DNA of 64,000 nt from Pseudomonas frederiksbergensis (lineage in GTDB: Bacteria > Pseudomonadota > Gammaproteobacteria > Pseudomonadales > Pseudomonadaceae), in contig NZ_MOBM01000012.1 of the NCBI RefSeq assembly GCF_003732275.1, positions 310,001-374,000 of the forward strand, read 5' to 3'. The position numbers were made by a program, and so were the translations under genes. Shown here piece after piece: positions 35,031-43,018 of this stretch. The notes below the pieces were generated by a model, which saw only the letters and a list, made by a program, of their open reading frames with translations, searched no databases and was not told the DNA's origin. The first letter of the stretch is position 1. Every line of letters starts with the position of its first letter.

Positions 35031-35627
35031 TTATTTCGGCCCATGATTACGCAGAAAAGTCTCCTCCCCCATCGCCTCAATCTGCCCCTCGATCAACGCC
35101 TCGAATGGCTTCAACAACGGCTCAAAACTGACGGGTGACTCAAGCGTCTGCAACGCCTGCACAATCGCCTCCACCGTCGACAACGCCCCCGGCCCCGGAG
35201 CCTTGCGCAGGCGATAACGCGACACCCCGCCCTCGGCCAATGTCACTCTGGGCAACGCCGCCAACAACGGATTGAGGTGCAGCATTTTGCGCGCTTTACG
35301 CCAGGTGCCGTCCGGAACCACCAGCAGCAGCGGCTCATCATTAGCGGTGTACGTCTGCATCGGCTGCGCCTCCTCGCCGGGAAACAGCAACCGTGCCTGA
35401 TAGCCCGGCTGATTCAACAGCGCCGGCAAATCCTCGAACACCTCACCCACAATCAACTCGGCATTCTTCAACCCCAGCGCCGCCAATCGCGCGGTGTTCA
35501 GCGCGTGGTTCACTTCGCTTGGATGCTGAAGCAGCAACACCCGAGTGCGACTGTCGAGGCTCGGGATCAGCGGGCACAGGCAATGGGTTTGCGGGCGTAG
35601 ACAGCGTGGACATTGGATTCGGGACAT
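35031..35627 (-). CDS. DTW-domain tRNA-uridine aminocarboxypropyltransferase
   Basis: The 198-residue protein starts with zinc-binding cysteines CPRCLRPQTHCLC. It has the DTW-family motifs LLLQHPSEVNHALNTARL, LLVVPDGTWRKARKM and SRYRLRKAPGPGALSTVEAI. The family (E. coli TapT/YfiP) transfers the 3-amino-3-carboxypropyl group of SAM to a uridine in the tRNA variable loop. Length and motifs are complete. It is 14 bp from the next minus-strand gene, so the two could be co-transcribed. Confidence 0.9.
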   Translation of the reverse strand: MSRIQCPRCLRPQTHCLCPLIPSLDSRTRVLLLQHPSEVNHALNTARLAALGLKNAELIVGEVFEDLPALLNQPGYQARLLFPGEEAQPMQTYTANDEPLLLVVPDGTWRKARKMLHLNPLLAALPRVTLAEGGVSRYRLRKAPGPGALSTVEAIVQALQTLESPVSFEPLLKPFEALIEGQIEAMGEETFLRNHGPK

Positions 35628-35641
35628 TGCTTCTTTTTCCT

Positions 35642-36538
35642 TTAAGCGGCCTGATTGAGCTGCGCTTTGAGCAGGTCGCGAAAGGTCTGGATCAGCGGTT
35701 CGCGGCTGCGACCACGGCGCACGATCATCGAGAACGGTGCCTGATAACCGAATGTCGCTGGCAGCAGCACGCGCAAATCACCTTTGTCGGCCCACGCCTG
35801 GGCGTAGTGCTCCGGCAGGTAACCGATGTAGGCGCCGGACAGCACCAGAATCAACTGGGCTTCCATACTTTCAACGGTGGCCGCGCTGTGCTTGAAACCG
35901 TGGCGGGCCAGTTCGGCCTGGCTCCAATAGCCGCGACCGACCATGCGCTGCTGGGTGATGACTTGCTCGGGAATACGCCGCTCGGTGAACAGCGGATGGC
36001 GACTGCTGCAATACAGCCAGTGTTGCTCGCGGTACAGCGGCATGTAGACCAGACCGCTCATGCGCGTGGAAAAGGCACCGATGGCCAGGTCGAGACGGTT
36101 GTCCTGCACGCCGAGTTGCAATTCGTAGGGGCTCATGACCGACAGATGCAAATGCACTGCCGGGTGTTCCTGAGTGTAGGCACCGATGGCTTCGGCAAAC
36201 GGCAGGGCTTTGTCGCTGACGGTGGAGTCGATCACCCCCAGGTTCAGAGTGCCGCGCAACTCGCCTTTGAGGGCGGCGGCGTATTGTTCGAAACCTTCGA
36301 GTTCGGCCAATAGACGCAGGGTTTCCTGATGGAACAGCTCGCCTTTGCTGGTCAGGCTGAAACCACCGCGACCGCGATGGCAAAGCACCAGACCCAAGGC
36401 CGCTTCGAGCTGGCTCATGTAGGTGCTGATGGCCGAGGTCGAAAGGTTGAGCTCTTGCTGGGCGTTGGCGAACCCCTGATGGCGGACCACGCTGACGAAG
36501 ATGCGCAATAGTTTCAGGTCGGGTAAAGCGTTGGCCAT
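35642..36538 (-). CDS. gbuR: LysR-family regulator, probable GbuR
   Basis: The 298-residue protein has the N-terminal LysR winged helix (LLRIFVSVVRHQGFANAQQE with STSAISTYMSQLE). The effector-binding domain spans about 95-295. It is divergent from the gbuA-like gene. In P. aeruginosa GbuR (PA1422) occupies the same place and activates gbuA with 4-guanidinobutyrate. The name rests on this synteny, which continues through the next three genes. Confidence 0.82.
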   Translation of the reverse strand: MANALPDLKLLRIFVSVVRHQGFANAQQELNLSTSAISTYMSQLEAALGLVLCHRGRGGFSLTSKGELFHQETLRLLAELEGFEQYAAALKGELRGTLNLGVIDSTVSDKALPFAEAIGAYTQEHPAVHLHLSVMSPYELQLGVQDNRLDLAIGAFSTRMSGLVYMPLYREQHWLYCSSRHPLFTERRIPEQVITQQRMVGRGYWSQAELARHGFKHSAATVESMEAQLILVLSGAYIGYLPEHYAQAWADKGDLRVLLPATFGYQAPFSMIVRRGRSREPLIQTFRDLLKAQLNQAA

Positions 36539-36577
36539 GGGGGCTCCAAAAACACGGGTCGAGATTCAGCTACATCC

Positions 36578-36678
36578 CTGTAGGAGCTGCCGAAGGCTGC
36601 GATCTTTTGATCTTTAATGTGTGCGGCCATGGCTCCGCCAAAAATCAAAATATCGCAGCCTTCGGCAGCTCCTACAGG
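36578..36678. repeat. Inverted repeat (family C) in the gbuR/gbuA intergenic region
   Basis: The arms CTGTAGGAGCTGCCGAAGGC and its complement are about 40 bp apart. The remaining 200 bp of this 337-bp gap (36679-36875) is AT-richer and should carry the divergent promoter and the LysR site; no exact T-N11-A dyad was pinned down. Confidence 0.9.
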
Positions 36679-36875
36679 GTTATTCGTCAGCGGCTACGAG
36701 ACGTGTTGAGTCTATCGCCACACATTCCATTAGTTTAGAAAAATCTGAACTAAGTATTTGCCCGTAGCGATTCTTCCCGGTTACTACATTTCGCAGAATC
36801 GGCCCACAGCGGTGCCCGCCTCTCCCCGAGCAGGGCAACCGACATAATTAAAACAACGACGATGAGGCCTTACCC

Positions 36876-37826
36876 GTGGACAAGATTCTTCACCAACCAC
36901 TGGGCGGCAACGAAATGCCGCGCTTCGGCGGCATCGCCACCATGCTGCGACTCCCCCATTTGCCATCTGCTGCTGGCCTGGACGCTGCCTTTATCGGCAT
37001 CCCACTGGACATCGGCACTTCCCTGCGCCCCGGCACCCGTTTCGGGCCGCGTGAAATCCGCGCTGAATCGGTGATGATTCGCCCGTACAACATGGCCACC
37101 GGAGCCGCACCGTTCGATTCGCTGTCAGTTGCCGACATCGGTGACGTGGCGATCAACACGTTCAACCTTCTGGATGCCGTGCGGATCATCGAAGAGGCCT
37201 ACGACAATATCCTCGAACACGATGTGATCCCCATGACTCTCGGCGGCGATCACACCATCACCCTGCCGATCCTGCGTGCCATCCATAAAAAGCACGGCAA
37301 GGTCGGCCTGGTGCATATCGACGCTCACGCCGATGTGAACGATCACATGTTCGGCGAGAAGATCGCCCACGGCACCACCTTCCGTCGCGCAGTGGAAGAA
37401 GGCCTTCTGGATTGCGACCGCGTGGTGCAAATTGGCCTGCGCGCTCAGGGTTACACCGCTGATGACTTCAACTGGAGCCGCAATCAAGGCTTCCGTGTGG
37501 TTCAGGCTGAAGAATGCTGGCACAAATCCCTGGCACCGCTGATGGCCGAAGTTCGCGAGAAAGTCGGCGGCGGTCCGGTGTACCTGAGTTTCGATATCGA
37601 CGGTATCGACCCGGCCTGGGCACCAGGCACTGGCACCCCGGAAATCGGCGGTCTGACGACCATTCAGGCGATCGAAATCGTGCGCGGCTGCCAAGGTCTC
37701 GACCTGGTCGGCTGCGATCTGGTAGAAGTCTCGCCAGCGTACGACACCTCCGGTAATACCTCGCTGTTGGGCGCCAACCTGCTGTACGAAATGCTCTGCG
37801 TACTGCCTGGCGTGGTCCATCGCTGA
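36876..37826 (+). CDS. gbuA: Guanidinobutyrase (agmatinase/arginase family)
   Basis: The 316-residue ureohydrolase has the full binuclear manganese site: H126 in GGDHTIT, D149, H151 and D153 in HIDAHADV, and D240 and D242 in SFDIDGIDPAWAPG. It starts at GTG with GAGG eight bases upstream. GbuA splits 4-guanidinobutyrate into 4-aminobutyrate and urea in arginine catabolism. Sequence alone would allow agmatinase or guanidinopropionase. The flanking order regulator / hydrolase / NTF2-like / NCS1 / SSS copies P. aeruginosa PA1422-PA1418 and favours gbuA. Confidence 0.88.
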   Translation: MDKILHQPLGGNEMPRFGGIATMLRLPHLPSAAGLDAAFIGIPLDIGTSLRPGTRFGPREIRAESVMIRPYNMATGAAPFDSLSVADIGDVAINTFNLLDAVRIIEEAYDNILEHDVIPMTLGGDHTITLPILRAIHKKHGKVGLVHIDAHADVNDHMFGEKIAHGTTFRRAVEEGLLDCDRVVQIGLRAQGYTADDFNWSRNQGFRVVQAEECWHKSLAPLMAEVREKVGGGPVYLSFDIDGIDPAWAPGTGTPEIGGLTTIQAIEIVRGCQGLDLVGCDLVEVSPAYDTSGNTSLLGANLLYEMLCVLPGVVHR

Positions 37827-37835
37827 GGATCGGTC

Positions 37836-38258
37836 ATGAGCGAACGTGATCAGGTACTCAACGCCGCCGCCGAGCTGGTGTCGGCCTTTGCCCGTAACGA
37901 TCGCGAAGCCTACTTCGGCGCATTCAGTGCCGATGCCAGCTTCGTGTTCTACACCCTCGAGCAGCCTCTGTTGTCGCGCGATGCCTATCAGGCGTTGTGG
38001 GACACCTGGCGCGCCGAGGACGGCTTCGAGGTGCTGTCGTGCACCTCGAGCAACGCCTTCGTCAGCCTGCAGGGTGATGTGGCGATTTTCATCCATGACG
38101 TGGCCACCGAGCTGCGCATGCAAGGGGAGCAACACTTCAGCCAGGAGCGCGAGACGATTGTTTTCAAAAAACAGACGTCTGGCCAAGAACAACAAGGCCT
38201 ATGGCTGGCCTGCCACGAACATTTGTCCGCAATGCCGGAAGGGCTGCCACCCCCTTAG
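37836..38258 (+). CDS. NTF2-like (SnoaL/DUF4440-type) small protein in the gbu cluster
   Basis: The 140-residue protein looks like a cone-shaped NTF2-like fold. It opens with a helix (VLNAAAELVSAFARNDREAYF). The typical ADASFVFYTLEQPLLSRDAYQALWD follows, then beta strands ending WLACHEHLSAMPEG. It starts 9 bp after gbuA behind GAGG, so the two are co-expressed. It is the counterpart of PA1420. A role in binding or modifying a guanidino compound is only inferred. The stop codon lies inside the family D inverted repeat. Confidence 0.85.
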   Translation: MSERDQVLNAAAELVSAFARNDREAYFGAFSADASFVFYTLEQPLLSRDAYQALWDTWRAEDGFEVLSCTSSNAFVSLQGDVAIFIHDVATELRMQGEQHFSQERETIVFKKQTSGQEQQGLWLACHEHLSAMPEGLPPP

Positions 38259-38315
38259 GGTCTGTTGACGTTTGGCGCAGCAACGCGGTTCGCCACCAAA
38301 CGTCAACAGACCCTA
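38256..38315. repeat. Long inverted repeat (family D), copy 2
   Basis: The arms TAGGGTCTGTTGACGTTTGG and its exact complement are 20 bp long around a 20-bp loop. The first three bases are the stop codon of the NTF2-like gene. It shares the core GGGTCTGTTGACGTT with copy 1 at 13900. Confidence 0.9.
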
Positions 38316-38370
38316 ACCAAACAGGTGACGCTCACGCACGATGAGCGCGCCTTTATGATCGGAGCAGATC

Positions 38371-39882
38371 ATGAATAACAACAACAAAGACCAAAGCCTT
38401 ACGCAAATCGAAACCTACGGGGTCGAACAGATCCCGGACAACGAACGCACCGCAGGCCCGACGGACTTGTTCCGGATGATCTTCGGCGGTTCCAACACCT
38501 TTGCCACCGCCGTGCTCGGCAGTTTTCCGGTGCTGTTCGGCCTGTCTTTTCAGGCGGGCGTCTGGGCGATTGTGCTGGGCGTGTTGCTGGGTTCGCTGAT
38601 CCTTGCGCCGATGGGCCTGTTCGGTCCGCTCAATGGCACCAACAACGCTGTTTCGTCGGGTGCGCACTTCGGCGTGCATGGGCGGATTGTCGGTTCGTTT
38701 CTGTCGCTGCTGACCGCCATCGCCTTCTTCTCGCTTTCGGTGTGGAGTTCGGGCGATGCATTGATCGGTGGCGCGAAACGCCTGATCGGCCTGCCGGAAA
38801 CCGACCTGACCCTGGGCCTGGCCTACGGTCTGTTCGCGATCCTGGTGCTGACGGTGTGCATCTACGGTTTCCGCTTCCTGCTGTGGGTCAACAAGATCGC
38901 CGTATGGAGCGCCAGCCTGTTGTTCCTGTTGGGCATCTTCGCTTTCGCAGGTCCCTTCGATGTGAACTACGCCGGCAGCGTCAGCCTCGGTCAACCGGGT
39001 TTCTGGGCGGCCTTCATCGGCGCTGCGCTGGTAGCGATGAGCAACCCGATTTCCTTCGGCGCGTTCCTCGGCGACTGGTCGCGCTACATCCCGCGTGATA
39101 CCTCCAAGCGCCGGATCATGGCCGCCGTGGTGATCTCGCAGATCGCCACCTTCATCCCGTTCCTGTTCGGCCTCGCCACCGCCACCATTGTGGCGATCAA
39201 GGCACCTGACTACATCGCGGCCAATAACTACGTCGGCGGTCTGCTGGCGGTGTCGCCGAGCTGGTTCTTCCTGCCGGTGTGCCTGATTGCGGTGATCGGC
39301 GGCATGTCCACCGGCACCACCTCGCTGTATGGCACCGGGCTGGACATGTCCAGCGTGTTCCCACGGGTGCTGTCGCGGGTCAAGGCAACGCTGCTGATCG
39401 GCGTGATGTCGATTGCCTTCATCTTCATCGGGCGCTTTGCGGCGAACCTGGTGCAGAGCGTGTCGACCTTCGCCGTGCTGATCATCACCTGCACCACCCC
39501 GTGGATGGTGATCATGATCATCGGCCTGCTGGTGCGTCGCGGCTTCTACTGCCCGGATGACCTTCAAGTATTCACCCGTGGCGAGAAAGGTGGCCGCTAC
39601 TGGTTCACCCACGGCTGGAACTGGCGTGGCCTGGGTGCCTGGATCCCGAGCGCGCTGGTGGGTTTGTGCTTCGTGAACCTGCCGGGGCAGTTTGTCGGGC
39701 CACTCGGGAATCTGGTGGGCGGCATCGACATCAGCCTGCCGGTGACCCTCGGTCTGGCCTCGCTGGTGTACCTGACGCTGCTGAGCCTGTTCCCGGAACC
39801 GGCCACGGTGTTCGGCCCCAACGATTCACGCAGCAAGGGCGCAAGCACCATGGCAAAACCTGAACTACGTCAGCCCGCCTGA
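38371..39882 (+). CDS. NCS1-family permease of the gbu cluster (PA1419-like)
   Basis: The 503-residue protein has about 12 membrane helices. The N-terminus IETYGVEQIPDNERT and the first helices (FGGSNTFATAVLGSFPVLFG) are typical of NCS1 cytosine/purine permeases. The segment NPISFGAFLGDWSRYIP matches the NCS1 helix 6 region. The place in the gbu cluster suggests uptake of 4-guanidinobutyrate or a related compound instead of a nucleobase. An A-rich Hfq/Crc-type motif covers the first codons. Confidence 0.9.
   Translation: MNNNNKDQSLTQIETYGVEQIPDNERTAGPTDLFRMIFGGSNTFATAVLGSFPVLFGLSFQAGVWAIVLGVLLGSLILAPMGLFGPLNGTNNAVSSGAHFGVHGRIVGSFLSLLTAIAFFSLSVWSSGDALIGGAKRLIGLPETDLTLGLAYGLFAILVLTVCIYGFRFLLWVNKIAVWSASLLFLLGIFAFAGPFDVNYAGSVSLGQPGFWAAFIGAALVAMSNPISFGAFLGDWSRYIPRDTSKRRIMAAVVISQIATFIPFLFGLATATIVAIKAPDYIAANNYVGGLLAVSPSWFFLPVCLIAVIGGMSTGTTSLYGTGLDMSSVFPRVLSRVKATLLIGVMSIAFIFIGRFAANLVQSVSTFAVLIITCTTPWMVIMIIGLLVRRGFYCPDDLQVFTRGEKGGRYWFTHGWNWRGLGAWIPSALVGLCFVNLPGQFVGPLGNLVGGIDISLPVTLGLASLVYLTLLSLFPEPATVFGPNDSRSKGASTMAKPELRQPA
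38374..38390 (+). promoter_or_regulatory. Hfq/Crc-type A-rich motif at the NCS1 start codon
   Basis: Right after the ATG the message reads AATAACAACAACAAAGA, which contains AANAANAA in register. Such motifs bind Hfq with Crc and block translation when preferred carbon sources are present. This would place the transporter under catabolite repression. Confidence 0.6.
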
Positions 39883-39894
39883 CACAGATCCACC

Positions 39895-39983
39895 TGTGGG
39901 AGCGAGCCTGCTCGCGATGACTGCGGCACATCCGACATTGATGTGACTGACAAATCGCAATCGCGAGCAGGCTCGCTCCCACA
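39895..39983. repeat. REPIN-like inverted repeat (family A)
   Basis: The outer arms TGTGGGAGCGAGCCTGCTCG and its complement fill most of the gap between the two transporter genes. Confidence 0.92.
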
Positions 39984-40046
39984 GAGACCTGGCCCACAGA
40001 ACCATCTTTGTTTCACCATAAAAAAGACAATCGGAGACACGCCATC

Positions 40047-41426
40047 ATGGCTTTGGATTTATTCGTCGTACTCATCTACGCCGCCGCGATGCTGATACTC
40101 GGCTACTACGGCATGCGCAAGGCCAAGACCCACGAAGACTATTTGGTCGCCGGTCGCAACCTCGGCCCAGGTCTCTACATGGGCACCATGGCCGCTACCG
40201 TTCTGGGTGGCGCGTCCACCGTCGGCACCGTGCGCCTGGGCTATGTTCATGGCATTTCCGGTTTCTGGCTGTGCGCCGCACTGGGCTGCGGCATCGTGGC
40301 GCTGAACCTGTTCCTCGCCAAACCGCTGCTGAAGCTGAAGGTATTCACCGTTACCCAAGTGCTGGAAAAGCGCTATAACCCAATGGCTCGTACCGCGAGC
40401 GCGAGCATCATGCTGGCCTATGCACTGATGATCGGCGTGACCTCGATCCTGGCAATCGGCACCGTGCTGCAAGTGCTTTTCGGCCTGCCGTTCTGGCTCT
40501 CGGTGCTGCTCGGCGGCGGCGTGGTGGTGATTTACTCGACCATCGGTGGCATGTGGTCCCTGACCCTGACCGACATCGTCCAGTTCGGTATCCAGACCGT
40601 CGGCCTGATGTTCCTGTTGCTGCCGATCTGCCTGTACCGTGTCGGTGGCTGGGATCAACTGGTTGCCCAATTGCCGGCCGCCAGCTTCAACTTCACCAGC
40701 ATCGGCTGGGACACCATCATCACCTACTTCCTGATCTACTTCTTTGGCATCCTGATCGGTCAAGACATCTGGCAACGAGTGTTCACCGCACGAAGCGAGA
40801 AAGTCGCCAAGTACGCCGGTACGTCTGCCGGGATCTACTGCATTGTCTACGGCCTGGTTTGTGCGCTGATCGGCATGGCTGCTCATGTGCTGATTCCGGA
40901 TCTGGACAACGTCAACAATGCCTTTGCCGCCATCGTCAAAGTGTCCCTGCCGGACGGTATTCGCGGCCTGGTGATCGCTGCTGCACTGGCGGCCATGATG
41001 TCCACCGCCAGCGCCGGCCTGCTCGCCGCATCCACCACCCTGACCGAAGACCTGCTGCCGAAACTGCGCGGCGGCAAACAGTCGAACGTGAGCGTCAATC
41101 GCCTGTTTACCCTGCTGACTGGCATCGCAGTACTGGGCATCGCTCTGGTGGTCAACGATGTGATCAGCGCACTGACCCTGGCCTACAACCTGTTGGTGGG
41201 TGGCATGCTGATCCCGCTGATGGGAGCGATCTACTGGAAACGCGCCACGACGGCCGGTGCGATCACCAGCATGGCGCTGGGCTTCGTCACCGCGCTGGTG
41301 TTCATGTTCAAGGATGGTATGGACGCCAACACACCGATCTACTATAGCCTCGGCGTAGGCCTGGTGAGTTTCGTGCTGGTCAGTTTGCTGTCCCGTCGCC
41401 CGGCAGTGGTGGCGAGCGCGATCTAA
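40047..41426 (+). CDS. Sodium:solute symporter of the gbu cluster (PA1418-like)
   Basis: The 459-residue protein starts at the ATG at 40047, which has GGAGA nine bases upstream. It has about 13 membrane helices. SSS-family motifs are visible: EDYLVAGRNLGPGLYMGTMAA near the N-terminus, GGASTVGTVRLGYVHG and the sodium-site region ALAAMMSTASAGLLAASTT. Its substrate is not known; by context it is a guanidino or amino compound. A terminator follows directly, marking the end of the gbu transcript. Confidence 0.92.
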   Translation: MALDLFVVLIYAAAMLILGYYGMRKAKTHEDYLVAGRNLGPGLYMGTMAATVLGGASTVGTVRLGYVHGISGFWLCAALGCGIVALNLFLAKPLLKLKVFTVTQVLEKRYNPMARTASASIMLAYALMIGVTSILAIGTVLQVLFGLPFWLSVLLGGGVVVIYSTIGGMWSLTLTDIVQFGIQTVGLMFLLLPICLYRVGGWDQLVAQLPAASFNFTSIGWDTIITYFLIYFFGILIGQDIWQRVFTARSEKVAKYAGTSAGIYCIVYGLVCALIGMAAHVLIPDLDNVNNAFAAIVKVSLPDGIRGLVIAAALAAMMSTASAGLLAASTTLTEDLLPKLRGGKQSNVSVNRLFTLLTGIAVLGIALVVNDVISALTLAYNLLVGGMLIPLMGAIYWKRATTAGAITSMALGFVTALVFMFKDGMDANTPIYYSLGVGLVSFVLVSLLSRRPAVVASAI

Positions 41427-41457
41427 CCTTTCTATAACGACTTGATGCTTTCTTCGA

Positions 41458-41491
41458 CGGGTGTGGCGTCGGTTGCCACACCCGTTTTTTT
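41458..41491 (+). terminator. Intrinsic terminator of the gbu cluster
   Basis: The stem CGGGTGTGGC / GCCACACCCG with a 7-base loop is followed by seven T. It stands 19 bp before the next gene start, separating the two units. Confidence 0.93.
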
Positions 41492-41509
41492 CGCCTGAAG
41501 GAATCTGCC

Positions 41510-42235
41510 ATGAAGATCGTCAGCCGCGATCAGTGGTTCGAGGTCAAACAGTTCAGCGACAGCATACGCTTGATTCACGAGCCCTATATTCGGCCCTTTT
41601 ACCGCTGCAACCTCTGGCACATTCAGGGGCGTGACAAGGATTTGCTGCTGGACAGCGGCTCCGGGCTGGTCAGCCTGCGCGAGCAGTTGCCATGGATCAC
41701 CGAACGGCCACTGGTGGCGGTGGCCAGCCACTGCCATTTCGACCACATCGCCGGCCATCACGAATTCCCCGAACGGCTGGTGCATCCGGCCGAAGCACGG
41801 ATCCTCGCCGAGCCCGACGGCGACAACACCCTGAGCAAGGTTTTCGTCGGTGACGACATGTTCGAGGCTCACCCCGACTGCCTGTTGTGCTACGCCGAAT
41901 ACCGGGTCAAAGCCGCACCGGCCACGGGTTTGATCGAAGAAGGCGACGTGCTTGATCTCGGTAATAGGGTCTTGCGAGTGCTGCACACACCAGGGCATTC
42001 ACCGGGCGGCATCAGCCTGTTTGAGGCGGCGACCGAAACCCTGTTCAGCGGCGACATCATTTACGACGGGCCGCTGATCGAAGACGCCTACCACTCCAAC
42101 CTAGCCGACTACGCCCGCAGCCTGCAACGCTTGCGCGCGCTGCCGATCCGCACGGTGCATGGCGGGCATTTCGGGAGTTTTTCCGGGGAATATTTGCGCA
42201 CGATGATTGACGAGTGGCAGCGCCGACACGCCTGA
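41510..42235 (+). CDS. Metallo-beta-lactamase-fold hydrolase
   Basis: The 241-residue protein has the metal motif HCHFDH at 74-79, then HTPGHSPGG and SGDIIYDGP, and the late HGGHFGSF. These give a complete two-metal site of the glyoxalase II-like type. Its substrate is unknown. AAGGA lies 8 bases before the ATG. The gene follows the gbu terminator closely, so it has its own or read-through expression. Confidence 0.9.
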   Translation: MKIVSRDQWFEVKQFSDSIRLIHEPYIRPFYRCNLWHIQGRDKDLLLDSGSGLVSLREQLPWITERPLVAVASHCHFDHIAGHHEFPERLVHPAEARILAEPDGDNTLSKVFVGDDMFEAHPDCLLCYAEYRVKAAPATGLIEEGDVLDLGNRVLRVLHTPGHSPGGISLFEAATETLFSGDIIYDGPLIEDAYHSNLADYARSLQRLRALPIRTVHGGHFGSFSGEYLRTMIDEWQRRHA

Positions 42236-42262
42236 AGCCTGCTGTACTCACCACCAGGGACA

Positions 42263-42270
42263 ACAACAAT
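42263..42270 (+). promoter_or_regulatory. A-rich AACAACAA motif before the ACP-like gene
   Basis: This AANAANAA match lies 20 bases upstream of the ATG at 42291, in the probable leader. It is a candidate Hfq/Crc site; only one match is present. Confidence 0.35.
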
Positions 42271-42290
42271 AACGCCCTCGAAGAACAACC

Positions 42291-42542
42291 ATGACCAGAG
42301 ACGCCGTTCGTACAGCCGTGCATCGCCTCATCAGCCACCTGCTGGTAAATCAGGATGATTTCGACGACAACTCCAATCTGGTGCAGTTGGGACTGGATAA
42401 AGAAGATATTGAAGAGCTGATTTTCCATCTGGAAGATCAGCTGGGATTAACTGCGTTTACCGCCGAAGAAGACCGGATGCTCAAGATTGCGACGACCGTC
42501 GACGACTTGAGCCGGTTTTTGATTGAGATCGGGCGGTATTGA
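42291..42542 (+). CDS. Acyl-carrier-like small protein lacking the phosphopantetheine serine
   Basis: The 83-residue acidic protein has the four-helix pattern of acyl carrier proteins, with the core NLVQLGLDKEDIEELIFHLE. In a true carrier the residue after GLD would be the Ser that accepts phosphopantetheine; here it is Lys37. Thus it should not carry an acyl arm in the normal way. It may act as a structural or regulatory ACP-like protein. The ribosome site is poor. Confidence 0.75.
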   Translation: MTRDAVRTAVHRLISHLLVNQDDFDDNSNLVQLGLDKEDIEELIFHLEDQLGLTAFTAEEDRMLKIATTVDDLSRFLIEIGRY

Positions 42543-42583
42543 GATGGGTTGAAATGCACCTTTGAGGCAAGAATTCAGGTTTT

Positions 42584-42716
42584 TGTGGCGAGGGAGCTTG
42601 CTCCCGCTCGACTGCGCAGCAGTCGCAGGCCAGGATCCGCGTGCCGCCTGATACACCTTGGTGATGGTCTATGGGGGGCTGCTGTGCAGCCCAGCGGGAG
42701 CAAGCTCCCTCGCCAC
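42584..42716. repeat. REP-like inverted repeat (family B)
   Basis: The outer arms TGTGGCGAGGGAGCTTGCTC and its complement have inner GCGCAGCAG and GGGCTGCTGTGCAGCCC dyads. It fills the convergent gap between the ACP-like gene and the PA1414-like gene. Confidence 0.9.
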
Positions 42717-42747
42717 AAGCAAGCCCCCTTACCAAATAGATCCAGGC

Positions 42748-42879
42748 TTACCTGCGGCGCTGCTGCTGGCGGCGACGTTGTTCGTCGTCAGTGCGAATAG
42801 GCACGGGTTGCAGAGGCGGTTCGATCAAACCGAGTGCGACGCCCAGGTCATGCAGCCAGTTTTGGATTTTCTCTTTCAT
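42748..42879 (-). CDS. 43-residue PA1414-like small protein
   Basis: The small protein starts at ATG with GGGGG four bases upstream. It opens with an amphipathic segment, MKEKIQNWLHDLGVALGLIE, then has PPLQPVPIRTDDEQ and a tail of Arg and Gln. I recall this as the conserved Pseudomonas protein PA1414, strongly induced at low oxygen in P. aeruginosa. Position next to a LysR gene and the gbu genes agrees with PA1414-PA1413 order. Its function is unknown. Confidence 0.8.
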   Translation of the reverse strand: MKEKIQNWLHDLGVALGLIEPPLQPVPIRTDDEQRRRQQQRRR

Positions 42880-42993
42880 GGTGCCCCCTTCAGGGTAGTG
42901 CCGAGCGGCCGAAGTTCTGTAGCCCCTTCGCACTGATAATAGTCCGAAGTCCTACGCAATGCTCGTCCAACATCGCAATGATCTGTTACTGAA

Positions 42994-43007
42994 TTGATCC
43001 AAATCCC
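42994..43007. promoter_or_regulatory. Imperfect ANR/DNR box upstream of the PA1414-like gene
   Basis: TTGATCCAAATCCC matches the FNR-type consensus TTGAT-N4-ATCAA at 8 of its 10 defined positions; only the last two bases differ. It lies about 115 bp upstream of the small gene's ATG. Low-oxygen control would fit what is known of PA1414. Confidence 0.4.
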
Positions 43008-43018
43008 TGGACGTTCGT

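Noticed and set aside
38353..39612. 419-codon minus-strand frame opposite the NCS1 permease
   Set aside because: It is very rich in Gln, His, Arg and Glu, as expected for the antisense of a membrane protein.
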